Source of the DNA: Clostridiales bacterium
GTDB lineage: Bacteria; Bacillota; Clostridia; Lachnospirales; Lachnospiraceae
Reading direction: 5' to 3'
NCBI GenBank assembly: GCA_029012085.1
Contig: JAQXLK010000248.1
Span: 1-43,496, forward strand
DNA: 43,496 nt
Within the stretch, counting starts at the first letter, position 1, and every line of letters begins with the position of its first letter. The position numbers and the translations under genes are program-made. This document shows, piece after piece, positions 24,473-32,751 of this stretch. The notes below the pieces were generated by a model. That model worked only from the letters and a program-made list of their open reading frames with translations. It was not told where the DNA came from and searched no databases.

Positions 24473-25519
24473 TTATTTTACTTCTTTTGTAGACTCACCT
24501 TCTATCAGTCTACCCTCAAACAGACAGTGTTCCTGCTCTTTTTCACCATCAATCAACCGGAACAAAATACGCATTGCTGCCTCTGCCATATCCTCTACCG
24601 GCTGCCGGACAGTTGTAAGAGAAGGATTATAATAATGTGCAATATCCAGTCCATCAAAACCTGCTACAGAAACATCCTCCGGAATCCGAATACCTGACTC
24701 TTGAAAAGCCTTGCATGCTCCCACTGCCATTCGGTCAGAAATAGCAAATACTGCAGTAAACTCTTTGCCGGATGTCAACAACTTCTTTGCCAGTGTATAG
24801 CCATTATCCATATTATAAGGATCCGGCACATCCGGTTCTGTATATATTATCAGCTCTTCATCCAGCTCAATCTCGTTCTTGGCTAATGCTCGTTTATATC
24901 CTTTTACCCGCAGATTACTGATACTGATATCATCCTTCTGTGCCACCAGCATAGCTATCTTCTTATGCCCCTTTTTACACAAATAATCTACCATTTTCTC
25001 ACTCTCTGCAACATCATCCACAGAAACATGTGAGTAAAGCTCAATATCTACCTGCTCACTAGGAGTTATGGTTGCAAGAACAAATGGTACCGGAAGCTTT
25101 TTAAATTTATCCTCTGTATGAGAAAAATATCCCCCTAGAAAAACAATCCCTTTCAGACGCTTTTCCTTTACCAGCTCCATAGCAATCTCAATCTCATCTT
25201 CCCTATCACTCACCTGATGAATCAAAACCGAATAATCTCTATCCTGTGAATAGAACTGGAACGACTCAATCATCATATAAAAGAACGGGTTATTGCTTCC
25301 CTTAACCAGAATCGCAATCGTATTTGCTTCCGTTCTCTTTAAATTTCTGGCACTATTATTGGGAATATAGTTATATTCCTCTATGGCTTGCATAATTTTT
25401 TCTTTTGTTTCTTTATTCACATCCGGGTGATTGTTCATTGCACGGGAAACGGTACTAACCCCAACACCACATATCCTTGCAATATCTTTAATCGTAATAC
25501 TTTCCATTCGCATATCCAT
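24473..25519 (-). CDS. LacI-family regulator, probable maltose operon repressor
   Basis: The 348-residue protein has an N-terminal helix-turn-helix (TIKDIARICGVGVSTVSRAM), the hinge YIPNNSARNLKR and a periplasmic-binding-like sensor domain from about residue 62, with the C-terminal FDGLDIAHYYNPSLTTVRQP. It starts at 25519, or possibly four codons later at MESITIK; neither has a strong ribosome site. It is the last gene of the malEFG-malQ cluster, 35 nt after malQ, so its likely targets are the two operators at the malE promoter, giving autoregulation. The inducing sugar is inferred to be maltose or maltodextrin. Confidence 0.88.
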   Translation of the reverse strand: MDMRMESITIKDIARICGVGVSTVSRAMNNHPDVNKETKEKIMQAIEEYNYIPNNSARNLKRTEANTIAILVKGSNNPFFYMMIESFQFYSQDRDYSVLIHQVSDREDEIEIAMELVKEKRLKGIVFLGGYFSHTEDKFKKLPVPFVLATITPSEQVDIELYSHVSVDDVAESEKMVDYLCKKGHKKIAMLVAQKDDISISNLRVKGYKRALAKNEIELDEELIIYTEPDVPDPYNMDNGYTLAKKLLTSGKEFTAVFAISDRMAVGACKAFQESGIRIPEDVSVAGFDGLDIAHYYNPSLTTVRQPVEDMAEAAMRILFRLIDGEKEQEHCLFEGRLIEGESTKEVK

Positions 25520-25553
25520 TCTTTCTAAGCAAATTAGCGGCTATTGAGAACAT

Positions 25554-27041
25554 TTAATTCTCTCTACCAAACAAAATTGTAAGTTTCTTTACATTCTGAA
25601 TTGTTTCTTTTGTAATTGCCTTTTCTGACATTCTCCATGTCCAGTTACCACCGATAGTAGAAGGAATATTAATTCTCGCTTTATCATCCAGTCCCAGATA
25701 ATCCTGCATTGGAATAATACACAAATCAGAAACACTTCCCATTGCCAGACGTATCAACTTCCATATTAACTCCTCTAAACCGATATTTTTATCATCCTCA
25801 CCAATATAATTCAGCATGTATTCTTTATCTTCCGGTGAAATCTCCGACAACCATCCCGCCACCGTACTATTGTCATGGGTTCCTGTATACACCACTGAAT
25901 TACTTTTATAGTTGTGTGGAAGATAATCACTTTCTTCACGGGAATCAAAGGCAAACTCTAAAACCTTCATACCAGGAAAACCGGTATCCTCTAATAACTT
26001 TTGCACAGTATCTGTTATAAAACCTAAATCCTCTGCAATAATATTAAGTTCACCCAAATCATTTTTTATCTGCTGAAACAAATCCATACCTGGTCCTTTT
26101 TTCCATGAACCATTTTCTGCCGTCTCCTCCCCATAAGGAATAGCATAATATTCATCAAAGCCACGGAAATGGTCAATCCGTACAACATCATAAATCTTTG
26201 CACAATGCTGCATACGCTTAACCCACCACTGATACTTTGTCTTTTTATGATATTCCCAGTCATACAACGGATTGCCCCATAACTGTCCTGTTTCAGAAAA
26301 GGCATCCGGAGGACATCCTGCTACCGCTGTCGGATAACCATTCTCATCAAGCTGGAACAATTCTTTATTTGCCCAGACATCTGCACTATCCGGAGCTACA
26401 TAAATCGGAATATCTCCGATAATCTTTACACCCTTTTTGTTTGCATAAGCCTTGAGCTTATCCCATTGCCGATAGAACTCATACTGTATATAACAGTAAA
26501 AATCTACCTCTTCCTGAAGACGCTCCTTATACTCTCTTAAGCTCTCCGAATCCCGCATGAGAATTTCCTTTTCCCATGTAAGCATGCTCTTCCCACCATG
26601 CACATCCTTAATTGCCATGTAAAGTGCATAATCCTCTAACCAGAATTCATTTTCCTCACAAAAAGCTTTGTATTCATCTGTATTTTGATGCTTACTTCTT
26701 TGGAATGCTTTCTTCAACACACGAAATCTCGTCTGAAAAAGCTTTTCATAATCAATATAATCCTTACCAGAAGAACAGATTACACACTCCTCTTCTTTCA
26801 GTAGCCGCTGTCTTTGTAATTCCTTTAAACTGATAAAATATGGATTACCGGCAAAGGTTGAAAAAGACTGATACGGTGAATCCCCATATCCTGTTGGACC
26901 AAGAGGCAAAACCTGCCAATAACTCTGCTTCATCTTTGCAAGCTGATCAATAAAATGGTAAGCAGCCTCATCAAATGCTCCAATTCCATAATCTGATGGC
27001 AAACTGAATACAGGCAGTAAAATTCCACTTCCTCTTTTCAT
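25554..27041 (-). CDS. malQ: 4-alpha-glucanotransferase (amylomaltase)
   Basis: The 495-residue GH77 enzyme (EC 2.4.1.25) disproportionates maltodextrins. Recognisable stretches are RGSGILLPVFSLPSDYGIG at the start, FRGFDEYYAIPYG after the catalytic-site arginine/aspartate block VVRIDH, and NIIAEDLGFIT, whose acidic residue is catalytic in GH77, and YTGTHDNST. ATG 27041 is chosen because AAGGAGAAAATATA precedes it; the frame is open for 49 codons upstream without a site. It lies downstream of malG behind a terminator-like hairpin, so its expression may be lower than that of the transporter. Confidence 0.93.
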   Translation of the reverse strand: MKRGSGILLPVFSLPSDYGIGAFDEAAYHFIDQLAKMKQSYWQVLPLGPTGYGDSPYQSFSTFAGNPYFISLKELQRQRLLKEEECVICSSGKDYIDYEKLFQTRFRVLKKAFQRSKHQNTDEYKAFCEENEFWLEDYALYMAIKDVHGGKSMLTWEKEILMRDSESLREYKERLQEEVDFYCYIQYEFYRQWDKLKAYANKKGVKIIGDIPIYVAPDSADVWANKELFQLDENGYPTAVAGCPPDAFSETGQLWGNPLYDWEYHKKTKYQWWVKRMQHCAKIYDVVRIDHFRGFDEYYAIPYGEETAENGSWKKGPGMDLFQQIKNDLGELNIIAEDLGFITDTVQKLLEDTGFPGMKVLEFAFDSREESDYLPHNYKSNSVVYTGTHDNSTVAGWLSEISPEDKEYMLNYIGEDDKNIGLEELIWKLIRLAMGSVSDLCIIPMQDYLGLDDKARINIPSTIGGNWTWRMSEKAITKETIQNVKKLTILFGREN

Positions 27042-27079
27042 TATATTTTCTCCTTGTATCCTACTATTCATACTTTTAG

Positions 27080-27129
27080 AAAAAGGCTGTCGCAAAAACA
27101 TGTATGCATTTGCAACAGCCTCTTTTTCC
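27080..27129 (-). terminator. terminator or attenuator between malG and malQ
   Basis: On the minus strand GAGGCTGTTGCAAA pairs with TTTGCGACAGCC(T), followed by TTTTTC; the flanks are A-rich on the other side as well. Confidence 0.75.
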
Positions 27130-27130
27130 C

Positions 27131-27186
27131 GTCGGAGATAACCATCTCCGACGGATTGCAGCAATAACACCAAAGTGTTACTGCAC
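27131..27186 (-). repeat. two further hairpins between malG and malQ
   Basis: CCGTCGGAGAT and ATCTCCGACGG form an 11-bp stem with an AACC loop (about 27130-27155). Right beside it GCAGCAATAACAC and GTGTTACTGC form another (about 27158-27184). With the terminator-like hairpin they fill the gap and probably set mRNA stability between transporter and enzyme genes. Confidence 0.6.
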
Positions 27187-27197
27187 ATATCAACACA

Positions 27198-28055
27198 TCA
27201 GCCTTTTACCGCACCAGCAGCTACACCCTCGATGATGTATCTCTGGCATGCTATGTAAAAGATAATAATTGGCAGAATTGCTAATACAAGCATTGCCATC
27301 ATGGCACCCATATCGATGGAGCCGTATCCACCACGCAAATACTGAATTGCAATTGGAATTGTCTTATAGTTACTACCAATTACCAAATATGGAAGCAGAT
27401 AATCGTTCCAAATCCACATTGCCTGAAGAATAGCTACTGTAATAGCTGTAGGCTTTAACATTGGCATTACTACGAAGAAGAAAGTCTGCAATGGATTACA
27501 TCCATCAATCAAAGCAGCCTCCTCAACGTCCACAGGAATTGCCTTAACAAATCCGGCAAACATGAATACAGATAATCCTGCACCAAAACCTAAATAAATA
27601 AATATAATTCCCACCGGATTATCTAAGTGCAATACATTTGCAACCTTTGTCATTGTAAACATAACCATCTGGAATGGTACAATCATCGCAAAAGCAAAGA
27701 GATAGTAAAGTGTTGTTGTAAACACATTCTTCACTCTTGTAATATACCATGCTGTCATAGATGTAAAAAATACAATTACCAAAACGGAAGTAACTGTTAT
27801 AAAAGCGGATAATCCAAAAGCATGTAAAAATCCAGTTGACGCAATACCTTCCGTGTAGTTTTTCAGTCCTGCAAAAGTCTCCGCATTTGGTAAACTAAAA
27901 GGCTGGTCACTAATAAAAAGCTTTCCCTTAAAGGAATTCATAAAAATGATTAAAATTGGTGCTAAAAATAATACTGCTACAATCAACAGGAAGAAGAAAC
28001 TGATGTCCATTTTCGGTCCTGTCATAGTTCGCATTTTTTTTGCTTTCTTTGCCAT
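27198..28055 (-). CDS. malG: maltose/maltodextrin ABC transporter permease
   Basis: The 285-residue inner-membrane permease has six predicted helices and the EAA loop EEAALIDGCNPLQTFFFVVM near residue 195, which contacts the ATPase. It ends GVAAGAVKG as typical MalG proteins do. Its ATG overlaps the malF stop by one base. No ATPase gene (malK/msmX) is in the operon, so it probably uses a shared ATPase encoded elsewhere. Confidence 0.92.
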   Translation of the reverse strand: MAKKAKKMRTMTGPKMDISFFFLLIVAVLFLAPILIIFMNSFKGKLFISDQPFSLPNAETFAGLKNYTEGIASTGFLHAFGLSAFITVTSVLVIVFFTSMTAWYITRVKNVFTTTLYYLFAFAMIVPFQMVMFTMTKVANVLHLDNPVGIIFIYLGFGAGLSVFMFAGFVKAIPVDVEEAALIDGCNPLQTFFFVVMPMLKPTAITVAILQAMWIWNDYLLPYLVIGSNYKTIPIAIQYLRGGYGSIDMGAMMAMLVLAILPIIIFYIACQRYIIEGVAAGAVKG

Positions 28056-28897
28056 TAGTTCTCTACCTCCTTATTTCTAGTCATTGCAAGCTGTAAATAT
28101 CCAAGCACCGCAACGATAATAAAGAATATCACTGCCTTTGCCTGTCCAACACCTTCATATCCTATTGTTCCGTAGAAAGTATTGTAAATATCAAGAGCAA
28201 GCATTGTAGTCTGCTTTGAAGGTCCACCAGCAGTTAATGCCAGGTTCTGGTCAAACAACTTAAATGAATTTGACAATGTCAGGAACAGACAAATTGTAAC
28301 AGAAGACATAACCAATGGAATTGTAATCTTGAATAATGTCTGAACACTATTCGCACCATCAATTCTAGCTGCTTCTAATACATCACTTGATATATTCTGA
28401 ATTCCTGCTATGTAAATAACCATCATATAACCAATCAACTGCCAATTCATCAGGATTACCAATCCCCAGAAACCATATTCCGGTTTGAATAAAATGGTAA
28501 CTCCTGATCTCATCAATACACCATTGATAATCAGCTGCCAAATGTAACCTAATACAATACCACCAATTAAGTTTGGCATAAAGAAAGTTGTACGGAACAG
28601 ATTCGTTCCTCTAAGTCCTCTTGTCAAAAGAAGTGCCAATGCAAAGGCAATTACATTAACTGTAACAACCGATACCACTGTAAACTTCACAGTAAACCAT
28701 AACGCATTAATAAAATCCTGATTCTGAAATGCTTTAATATAATTTGCTATTCCAACAAATTTTGCATCTACAACCGTTGTAAAATCTGTAAAAGAAAGAT
28801 AAATTCCCATTACAAACGGTACCAAAAATACTGCAACAAACGCAATCAATGTAGGTCCAATAAATACAGGTGCGTACCTGCGCAGTGACTTGTTCAT
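28055..28897 (-). CDS. malF: maltose/maltodextrin ABC transporter permease
   Basis: The 280-residue permease has six predicted helices, an N-terminal YAPVFIGPTLIAFVAVF segment and the EAA loop EAARIDGANSVQTLFKIT near residue 185. It lacks the large periplasmic loop of enterobacterial MalF, as is usual in Gram-positives. It forms a heterodimer with MalG. It follows malE after a strong hairpin in a 129-nt gap, and AAGGAGAATGACAA precedes the start. Confidence 0.92.
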   Translation of the reverse strand: MNKSLRRYAPVFIGPTLIAFVAVFLVPFVMGIYLSFTDFTTVVDAKFVGIANYIKAFQNQDFINALWFTVKFTVVSVVTVNVIAFALALLLTRGLRGTNLFRTTFFMPNLIGGIVLGYIWQLIINGVLMRSGVTILFKPEYGFWGLVILMNWQLIGYMMVIYIAGIQNISSDVLEAARIDGANSVQTLFKITIPLVMSSVTICLFLTLSNSFKLFDQNLALTAGGPSKQTTMLALDIYNTFYGTIGYEGVGQAKAVIFFIIVAVLGYLQLAMTRNKEVEN

Positions 28898-28931
28898 TTG
28901 TCATTCTCCTTCCAAATACTTATTAAAGTAA

Positions 28932-28965
28932 ATACGGACAGGGGAGCCAAGTCCCCTGTCCGTAT
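28932..28965 (-). terminator. hairpin between malE and malF
   Basis: ATACGGACAGGGGA and TCCCCTGTCCGTAT form a perfect 14-bp stem with a 6-nt loop and no following U run. Such hairpins after binding-protein genes are known to stabilise the 5' mRNA and allow more binding protein than permease. Confidence 0.85.
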
Positions 28966-29026
28966 ATCTGCAAGAGATTCTTACATATCTACACATAATT
29001 GTATTGTAATCTCTTAAATCATGTAA

Positions 29027-30448
29027 TTACTCTGCACTAGCGCTGTTTGCCTTCTCTGTCTCCCATGCAGACTGTACAGTAGTAACAACGTCATTCCACT
29101 CCATGCTTCCCTGAACATACTGAAGTAATGCATCACCGAAGATATCCTTGAAGTTCTCGCTTGGGAATGCAGCGAATGCCCAGCTTACGCTCTTATAACC
29201 TTCTTTACCATTCCAGTTGTAAACTTCTTTTGCTAATGGATCTGTTGGAGCCTCTTCATCAGAGAATGTATTAAATGGAGTAATAAATCCTAAATCATTC
29301 TGAACATGAGCCTTACCTTCAGGACTTGAGAACAACCACTGAATGAAGTCTAAAGAAGCCTTCTGATCAGCTTCTGATGCATTGCTGTTGATTGCAAGAT
29401 AGTTCTCTGTACCAACGCATAAGCCCTGTTTCTCTTCACCATCTAATCCTATATAGATTGGTAACATCTTGATATCCTCTTCCTTAACTGTGTTACCTTC
29501 TACTTCGCTAATCTGACCCCATGCCCAGTTACCATTCTGAACCATTGCACACTTACCAAGTGCAAACTCTGCCATAGAATCATCTACTGACTTACTTCCT
29601 AATAATCCCTTCTCTGTAAGAGAGTTGTTTGTATATAAATCAAAAATGTTCTTGAAGTTCTCATTGTACTTGAACTCAACCTTATCCATTGCAAGACCAG
29701 CTAAAATAACATTCTCATCGTTACCGCTATCAGCAAACTCAGCCTGGAAAGGAACGTTTGCTAAGTGTGTCTGCCATCTCCACTGGTTACCTGCTGATAA
29801 AGAAGTACTTGCGAATACACCTTCAATACCTAAATCAGCTGCATGGCTCTGCATATCTTCAACAACCTCTTTTAATGTAGCAAAGTTGTTGATATCATCC
29901 ATAGAAGAAGCACTTGATGCCTTACCTTCTAATGCAAAATACTTGTCCATGATTGCATTGTTATAAATGATTCCGTATCCCTCTACTGCGTATGGAATTG
30001 CTTTTACAGCATCTCCATCTTTAACAGCCATCTCAGGATCCTGTAACATTCCGTAGAACTCTGTGTCTGTTAAATCTGCACAATACTCTTTCCAGTTCTG
30101 GTAACCAACCGGACCATTAATCTGGAAGATTGTAGGAGCATCTGCCTTAGCAATCTCAGACTTCAATGTCTGCTCATATGTACCACTTGCTGCAGTTACT
30201 ACCTTAACCTCTACACCAGTAGCCTCTGTGTACTCTTTTGCAATTGCTTCATATGCGTCTGCAATCTCTGGCTTGAAGTTCAGGAAGTATACTTGACCTG
30301 CCCCATCATCTTTCTTGCTGCTTCCGCCGCCTGTAGAACCGCTTCCACCCTCAGTAGATGTTCCACCGCCACAACCTGTCATTAAAGTTGCTGTCATTGT
30401 TGCTAATAAACCACAAGCAACAGCTTTCTTCAAATTAGTCTTTCTCAT
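29027..30448 (-). CDS. malE: extracellular sugar-binding lipoprotein, maltose/maltodextrin type
   Basis: The 473-residue binding protein starts with a lipoprotein signal peptide ending in LMTGC, the cysteine near residue 26 being lipidated. A Gly/Ser linker (GGGTSTEGGSGSTGGGSSKK) and a family 1 binding-protein fold follow, including TIFQINGPVGYQNW and FALGKCAMVQNGNWAW. It captures the sugar outside the membrane for MalFG. It is the first gene of the operon, with a promoter at 30540-30568 covered by LacI-type operators. The exact sugar is inferred from malQ. Confidence 0.9.
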   Translation of the reverse strand: MRKTNLKKAVACGLLATMTATLMTGCGGGTSTEGGSGSTGGGSSKKDDGAGQVYFLNFKPEIADAYEAIAKEYTEATGVEVKVVTAASGTYEQTLKSEIAKADAPTIFQINGPVGYQNWKEYCADLTDTEFYGMLQDPEMAVKDGDAVKAIPYAVEGYGIIYNNAIMDKYFALEGKASSASSMDDINNFATLKEVVEDMQSHAADLGIEGVFASTSLSAGNQWRWQTHLANVPFQAEFADSGNDENVILAGLAMDKVEFKYNENFKNIFDLYTNNSLTEKGLLGSKSVDDSMAEFALGKCAMVQNGNWAWGQISEVEGNTVKEEDIKMLPIYIGLDGEEKQGLCVGTENYLAINSNASEADQKASLDFIQWLFSSPEGKAHVQNDLGFITPFNTFSDEEAPTDPLAKEVYNWNGKEGYKSVSWAFAAFPSENFKDIFGDALLQYVQGSMEWNDVVTTVQSAWETEKANSASAE

Positions 30449-30489
30449 TTCTCATACCTCACTCTTCTTTTATTCTTTGTTAGTGTTCT

Positions 30490-30536
30490 TCTTTGAAACG
30501 TTATCGGTATCGTTTTCGGTAACGTTTCCGATAACA
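30490..30536 (-). promoter_or_regulatory. tandem LacI-type operators of the mal operon
   Basis: Two imperfect palindromes centred on AACGTT (30497-30502 and 30521-30526), 24 bp apart, read GAAACGTTATCG and CGGTAACGTTTCCG; a further half site, CGATAAC, follows. They lie just downstream of the -10, where a bound repressor would block initiation. The LacI-family regulator at 24473-25519 is the natural binder. Confidence 0.8.
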
Positions 30537-30539
30537 TGT

Positions 30540-30568
30540 AATATATCACTAATCACCAAGAAATGCAA
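30540..30568 (-). promoter_or_regulatory. promoter of the mal operon
   Basis: On the minus strand TTGCAT (30563-30568) and TATATT (30540-30545) are separated by 17 bp, with the leader of about 90 nt containing the operators. Confidence 0.75.
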
Positions 30569-30734
30569 CCCCTATTTTTTATCTATATATAGTTTTTCAT
30601 GGTAATCCTCCCTTGATTCGCTCTATTTTTTGTGCACTTTTTACAACATTCTAACAAAAAGGACTTTTTATCATTTTGATTTTTGTCGATTATTACCTTT
30701 TTTACACTTTTACAACAAAATGCATAACAAAATC

Positions 30735-30790
30735 AAAAAATCCGTATGATTTTTATATACATTCACTGTATACGAAAAACCATACGGATT
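30735..30790 (-). terminator. terminator of the carbamoyltransferase gene
   Basis: On the minus strand AATCCGTATG pairs with CATACGGATT in a long stem extended by GTATAC-type pairing, followed by T6. Confidence 0.85.
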
Positions 30791-30809
30791 CAAAATCATT
30801 TATGTATTA

Positions 30810-31739
30810 TTATTTTAACAATGTAACCATTACTGCCTTTTCTGCATGACGACGATTTTCTGCCTGATCCAAAATAAATTCTAAATTCTCATCTACAACC
30901 TCCTGGCTGATTTCAAATCCCACATGCATTGGCATATCATGCATAACTTTTGCCTTGCTTCCTTCAAGGAACTCCTTGTTAATCTGGTAAGGCATCATCT
31001 TTGCGAGAGTCTCCTCTTTCTGCTGCTTGTAATCCGGATTGTTAAAGAATTCCATATCAACCCAGGTATCTGTATACAGCACGTCCATCTCAGAAGCATA
31101 TTTCTTTGCCTCCTCCATTGACATAGATGGATCCAGTTCTACATAATGACCTGTCGCTTTTGCATTTTCATAAAAATCTGCATCTACTGCCGTTTCATTC
31201 ACAAGAGGAGTCAATCCATAAATGGTACCCTCACCCATCTTTGCAAAGAACTCTACAAGAGAATTAAACACATTGTTCTTTGCACCAATATATAACATCT
31301 TTACATTCAATCCACCAAAATGTTCCTTTAATGTCAATGCATCCGCCAAAATCTGGCATGGATGATAGGTAGAATCACAGCCATTGATAAATGGTACGGT
31401 TGAGTTCTTGTTAAACAGCTCTACCGTCTCATTCTTAATCAATCTTGCCATAATAATGTCTACATTTCTTCCTACATACTTAATCTCAGAAACAGTCTCA
31501 CCTAAAACAAAATTGGAATCTTTCCAAAGCTGATTATAATAGGTTCCACCAAGTTCTGTAATTCCCGTTGAAAATGAAAGAAATGTTCTCGTTGAAGTCT
31601 TCTCAAATAAAGTATAAAGTTTCTTACCTTTTAGAGCCTCTGAATACTTTGCCGGATTCTTTTTCATATCATATGCCAAATCCAGGATATCAGAAAGTTC
31701 TTCCTTGCTAAAATTGCTAAAATTAACCATATTCTTCAT
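30810..31739 (-). CDS. ornithine carbamoyltransferase-like enzyme with atypical substrate motifs
   Basis: The 309-residue protein has the carbamoyl-phosphate site FEKTSTRTF (S49-T52) and YHPCQILADALTLKEHFG (near 125-140), and GAKNNVFNSLVEF in the second domain, so the aspartate/ornithine carbamoyltransferase fold is clear. The amino-substrate motifs differ from ornithine enzymes: DTWVDM stands where D-x-W-x-SMG is usual, and HDMPMHVG stands in place of HCLPxxRG, with no cysteine there. The substrate may therefore not be ornithine; putrescine, acylated ornithine or another amine are options I cannot separate. No arginine, agmatine or carbamate kinase gene is adjacent. It is monocistronic. Confidence 0.85.
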   Translation of the reverse strand: MKNMVNFSNFSKEELSDILDLAYDMKKNPAKYSEALKGKKLYTLFEKTSTRTFLSFSTGITELGGTYYNQLWKDSNFVLGETVSEIKYVGRNVDIIMARLIKNETVELFNKNSTVPFINGCDSTYHPCQILADALTLKEHFGGLNVKMLYIGAKNNVFNSLVEFFAKMGEGTIYGLTPLVNETAVDADFYENAKATGHYVELDPSMSMEEAKKYASEMDVLYTDTWVDMEFFNNPDYKQQKEETLAKMMPYQINKEFLEGSKAKVMHDMPMHVGFEISQEVVDENLEFILDQAENRRHAEKAVMVTLLK

Positions 31740-31810
31740 CGTATGTATACCTCTTTCTTATATTATTTGTATCTATTCCGATTCATAAAATTTTTCATAA
31801 AACTATGTGA

Positions 31811-31870
31811 ATCATACATATAATGTGAGTATCAAAAGTAAATTTTTCCACTCACTGATATCATACATAT
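31811..31870 (-). promoter_or_regulatory. 11-bp direct repeat in the carbamoyltransferase leader
   Basis: ATCATACATAT occurs at 31811-31821 and 31860-31870, and GTGA-type half sites flank the first copy. The repeats lie in the about 150-nt leader downstream of the promoter, so they could be operators or part of a leader fold. No ArgR-box consensus was convincing. Confidence 0.4.
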
Positions 31871-31895
31871 TTGTTTTTCATAGAAATAGAGTTAT

Positions 31896-31925
31896 ATTAT
31901 ACCTCTTTTATGTATAAAAATGCAA
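31896..31925 (-). promoter_or_regulatory. promoter of the carbamoyltransferase gene
   Basis: On the minus strand TTGCAT (31920-31925) and a perfect TATAAT (31896-31901) are spaced by 18 bp. Confidence 0.65.
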
Positions 31926-31932
31926 CCATTTC

Positions 31933-32628
31933 TTACACCTCTGATTTTTCAAGATTCGTCTCCGGTGTATCGCTGCAATCTTCCTTCTCAATACTGGGCT
32001 GCTTCGTCTGAGCCACCTTCCGTTTTAGACGCTTCTGCTTTCGTCTGTCAACAGAATGTACACCTGATGCTGCCGCCTCTGCTCTGGCGCGCTGGATTTC
32101 GCGCAGTGTCTGATCCAGCTTCCGGTATCTCGCTTCCGCCCGTTCCTCCTGCTCCTTCGTCATTCCCTGCATTTGCACTACTACTGCATTTGCTGCATGC
32201 TCTCCTGCTGTTTTGCCAATCAACTCATTGTTTTCTTTAATGGCATTTGACAATACCCGGTTCATTATCCGCTGAAACTGCTCCATTTTATCCTCATCAC
32301 TTGTCATAATATGCTGCTTCACCGGAATAATTTCGGACTTGTCCTCTGCCACAGCACGGATTGCATCTGTTTTTGAATCATTTGTACCATCTAAAAGCTG
32401 CTGTCTTCGTTTTTCCAGATAATCACGGATTGCCTTCAGCTGAAGACCCTTTTCCTTCAAATCCTTCACCTTTGAAAGTATCTCGATGTCTTTTTCCGTA
32501 TAGTATCTGTGCCCCATCGCATTGCGATGAATATCCATCTTCAGTTCTTCTTCCCAATACCGTAGTACATGGGATTCCACACCTACTTTAGCTGCAGCTT
32601 CCTTAATCAGATAATACTCCTGATTCAT
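31933..32628 (-). CDS. MerR-family transcriptional regulator
   Basis: The 231-residue protein starts at ATG 32628, since AGGAGGATATGA lies just before it. Residues 3-70 form a MerR winged helix with YLIKEAAAKVGVESHVLRYW and HRYYTEKDIEIL. A helical, charged region with coiled-coil character (MTKEQEERAEARYRKLDQ) follows, then a basic stretch, RRKQKRLKRK, near residue 205. There is no metal-binding cysteine set, so it is not a metal sensor. The long C-terminal helix with a basic patch suggests a structural DNA-binding protein or a ligand-free regulator. Targets are unknown. Confidence 0.85.
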   Translation of the reverse strand: MNQEYYLIKEAAAKVGVESHVLRYWEEELKMDIHRNAMGHRYYTEKDIEILSKVKDLKEKGLQLKAIRDYLEKRRQQLLDGTNDSKTDAIRAVAEDKSEIIPVKQHIMTSDEDKMEQFQRIMNRVLSNAIKENNELIGKTAGEHAANAVVVQMQGMTKEQEERAEARYRKLDQTLREIQRARAEAAASGVHSVDRRKQKRLKRKVAQTKQPSIEKEDCSDTPETNLEKSEV

Positions 32629-32751
32629 TTCATATCCTCCTATCCTTTGATGAAAGTCTAACATTTATTATAGATAGGTATTTTTAAAATGAACAGTAGG
32701 TATCATCTCAAAAAATCTGATGGATTCCTGCACAAGTCGACACAGATAGAT

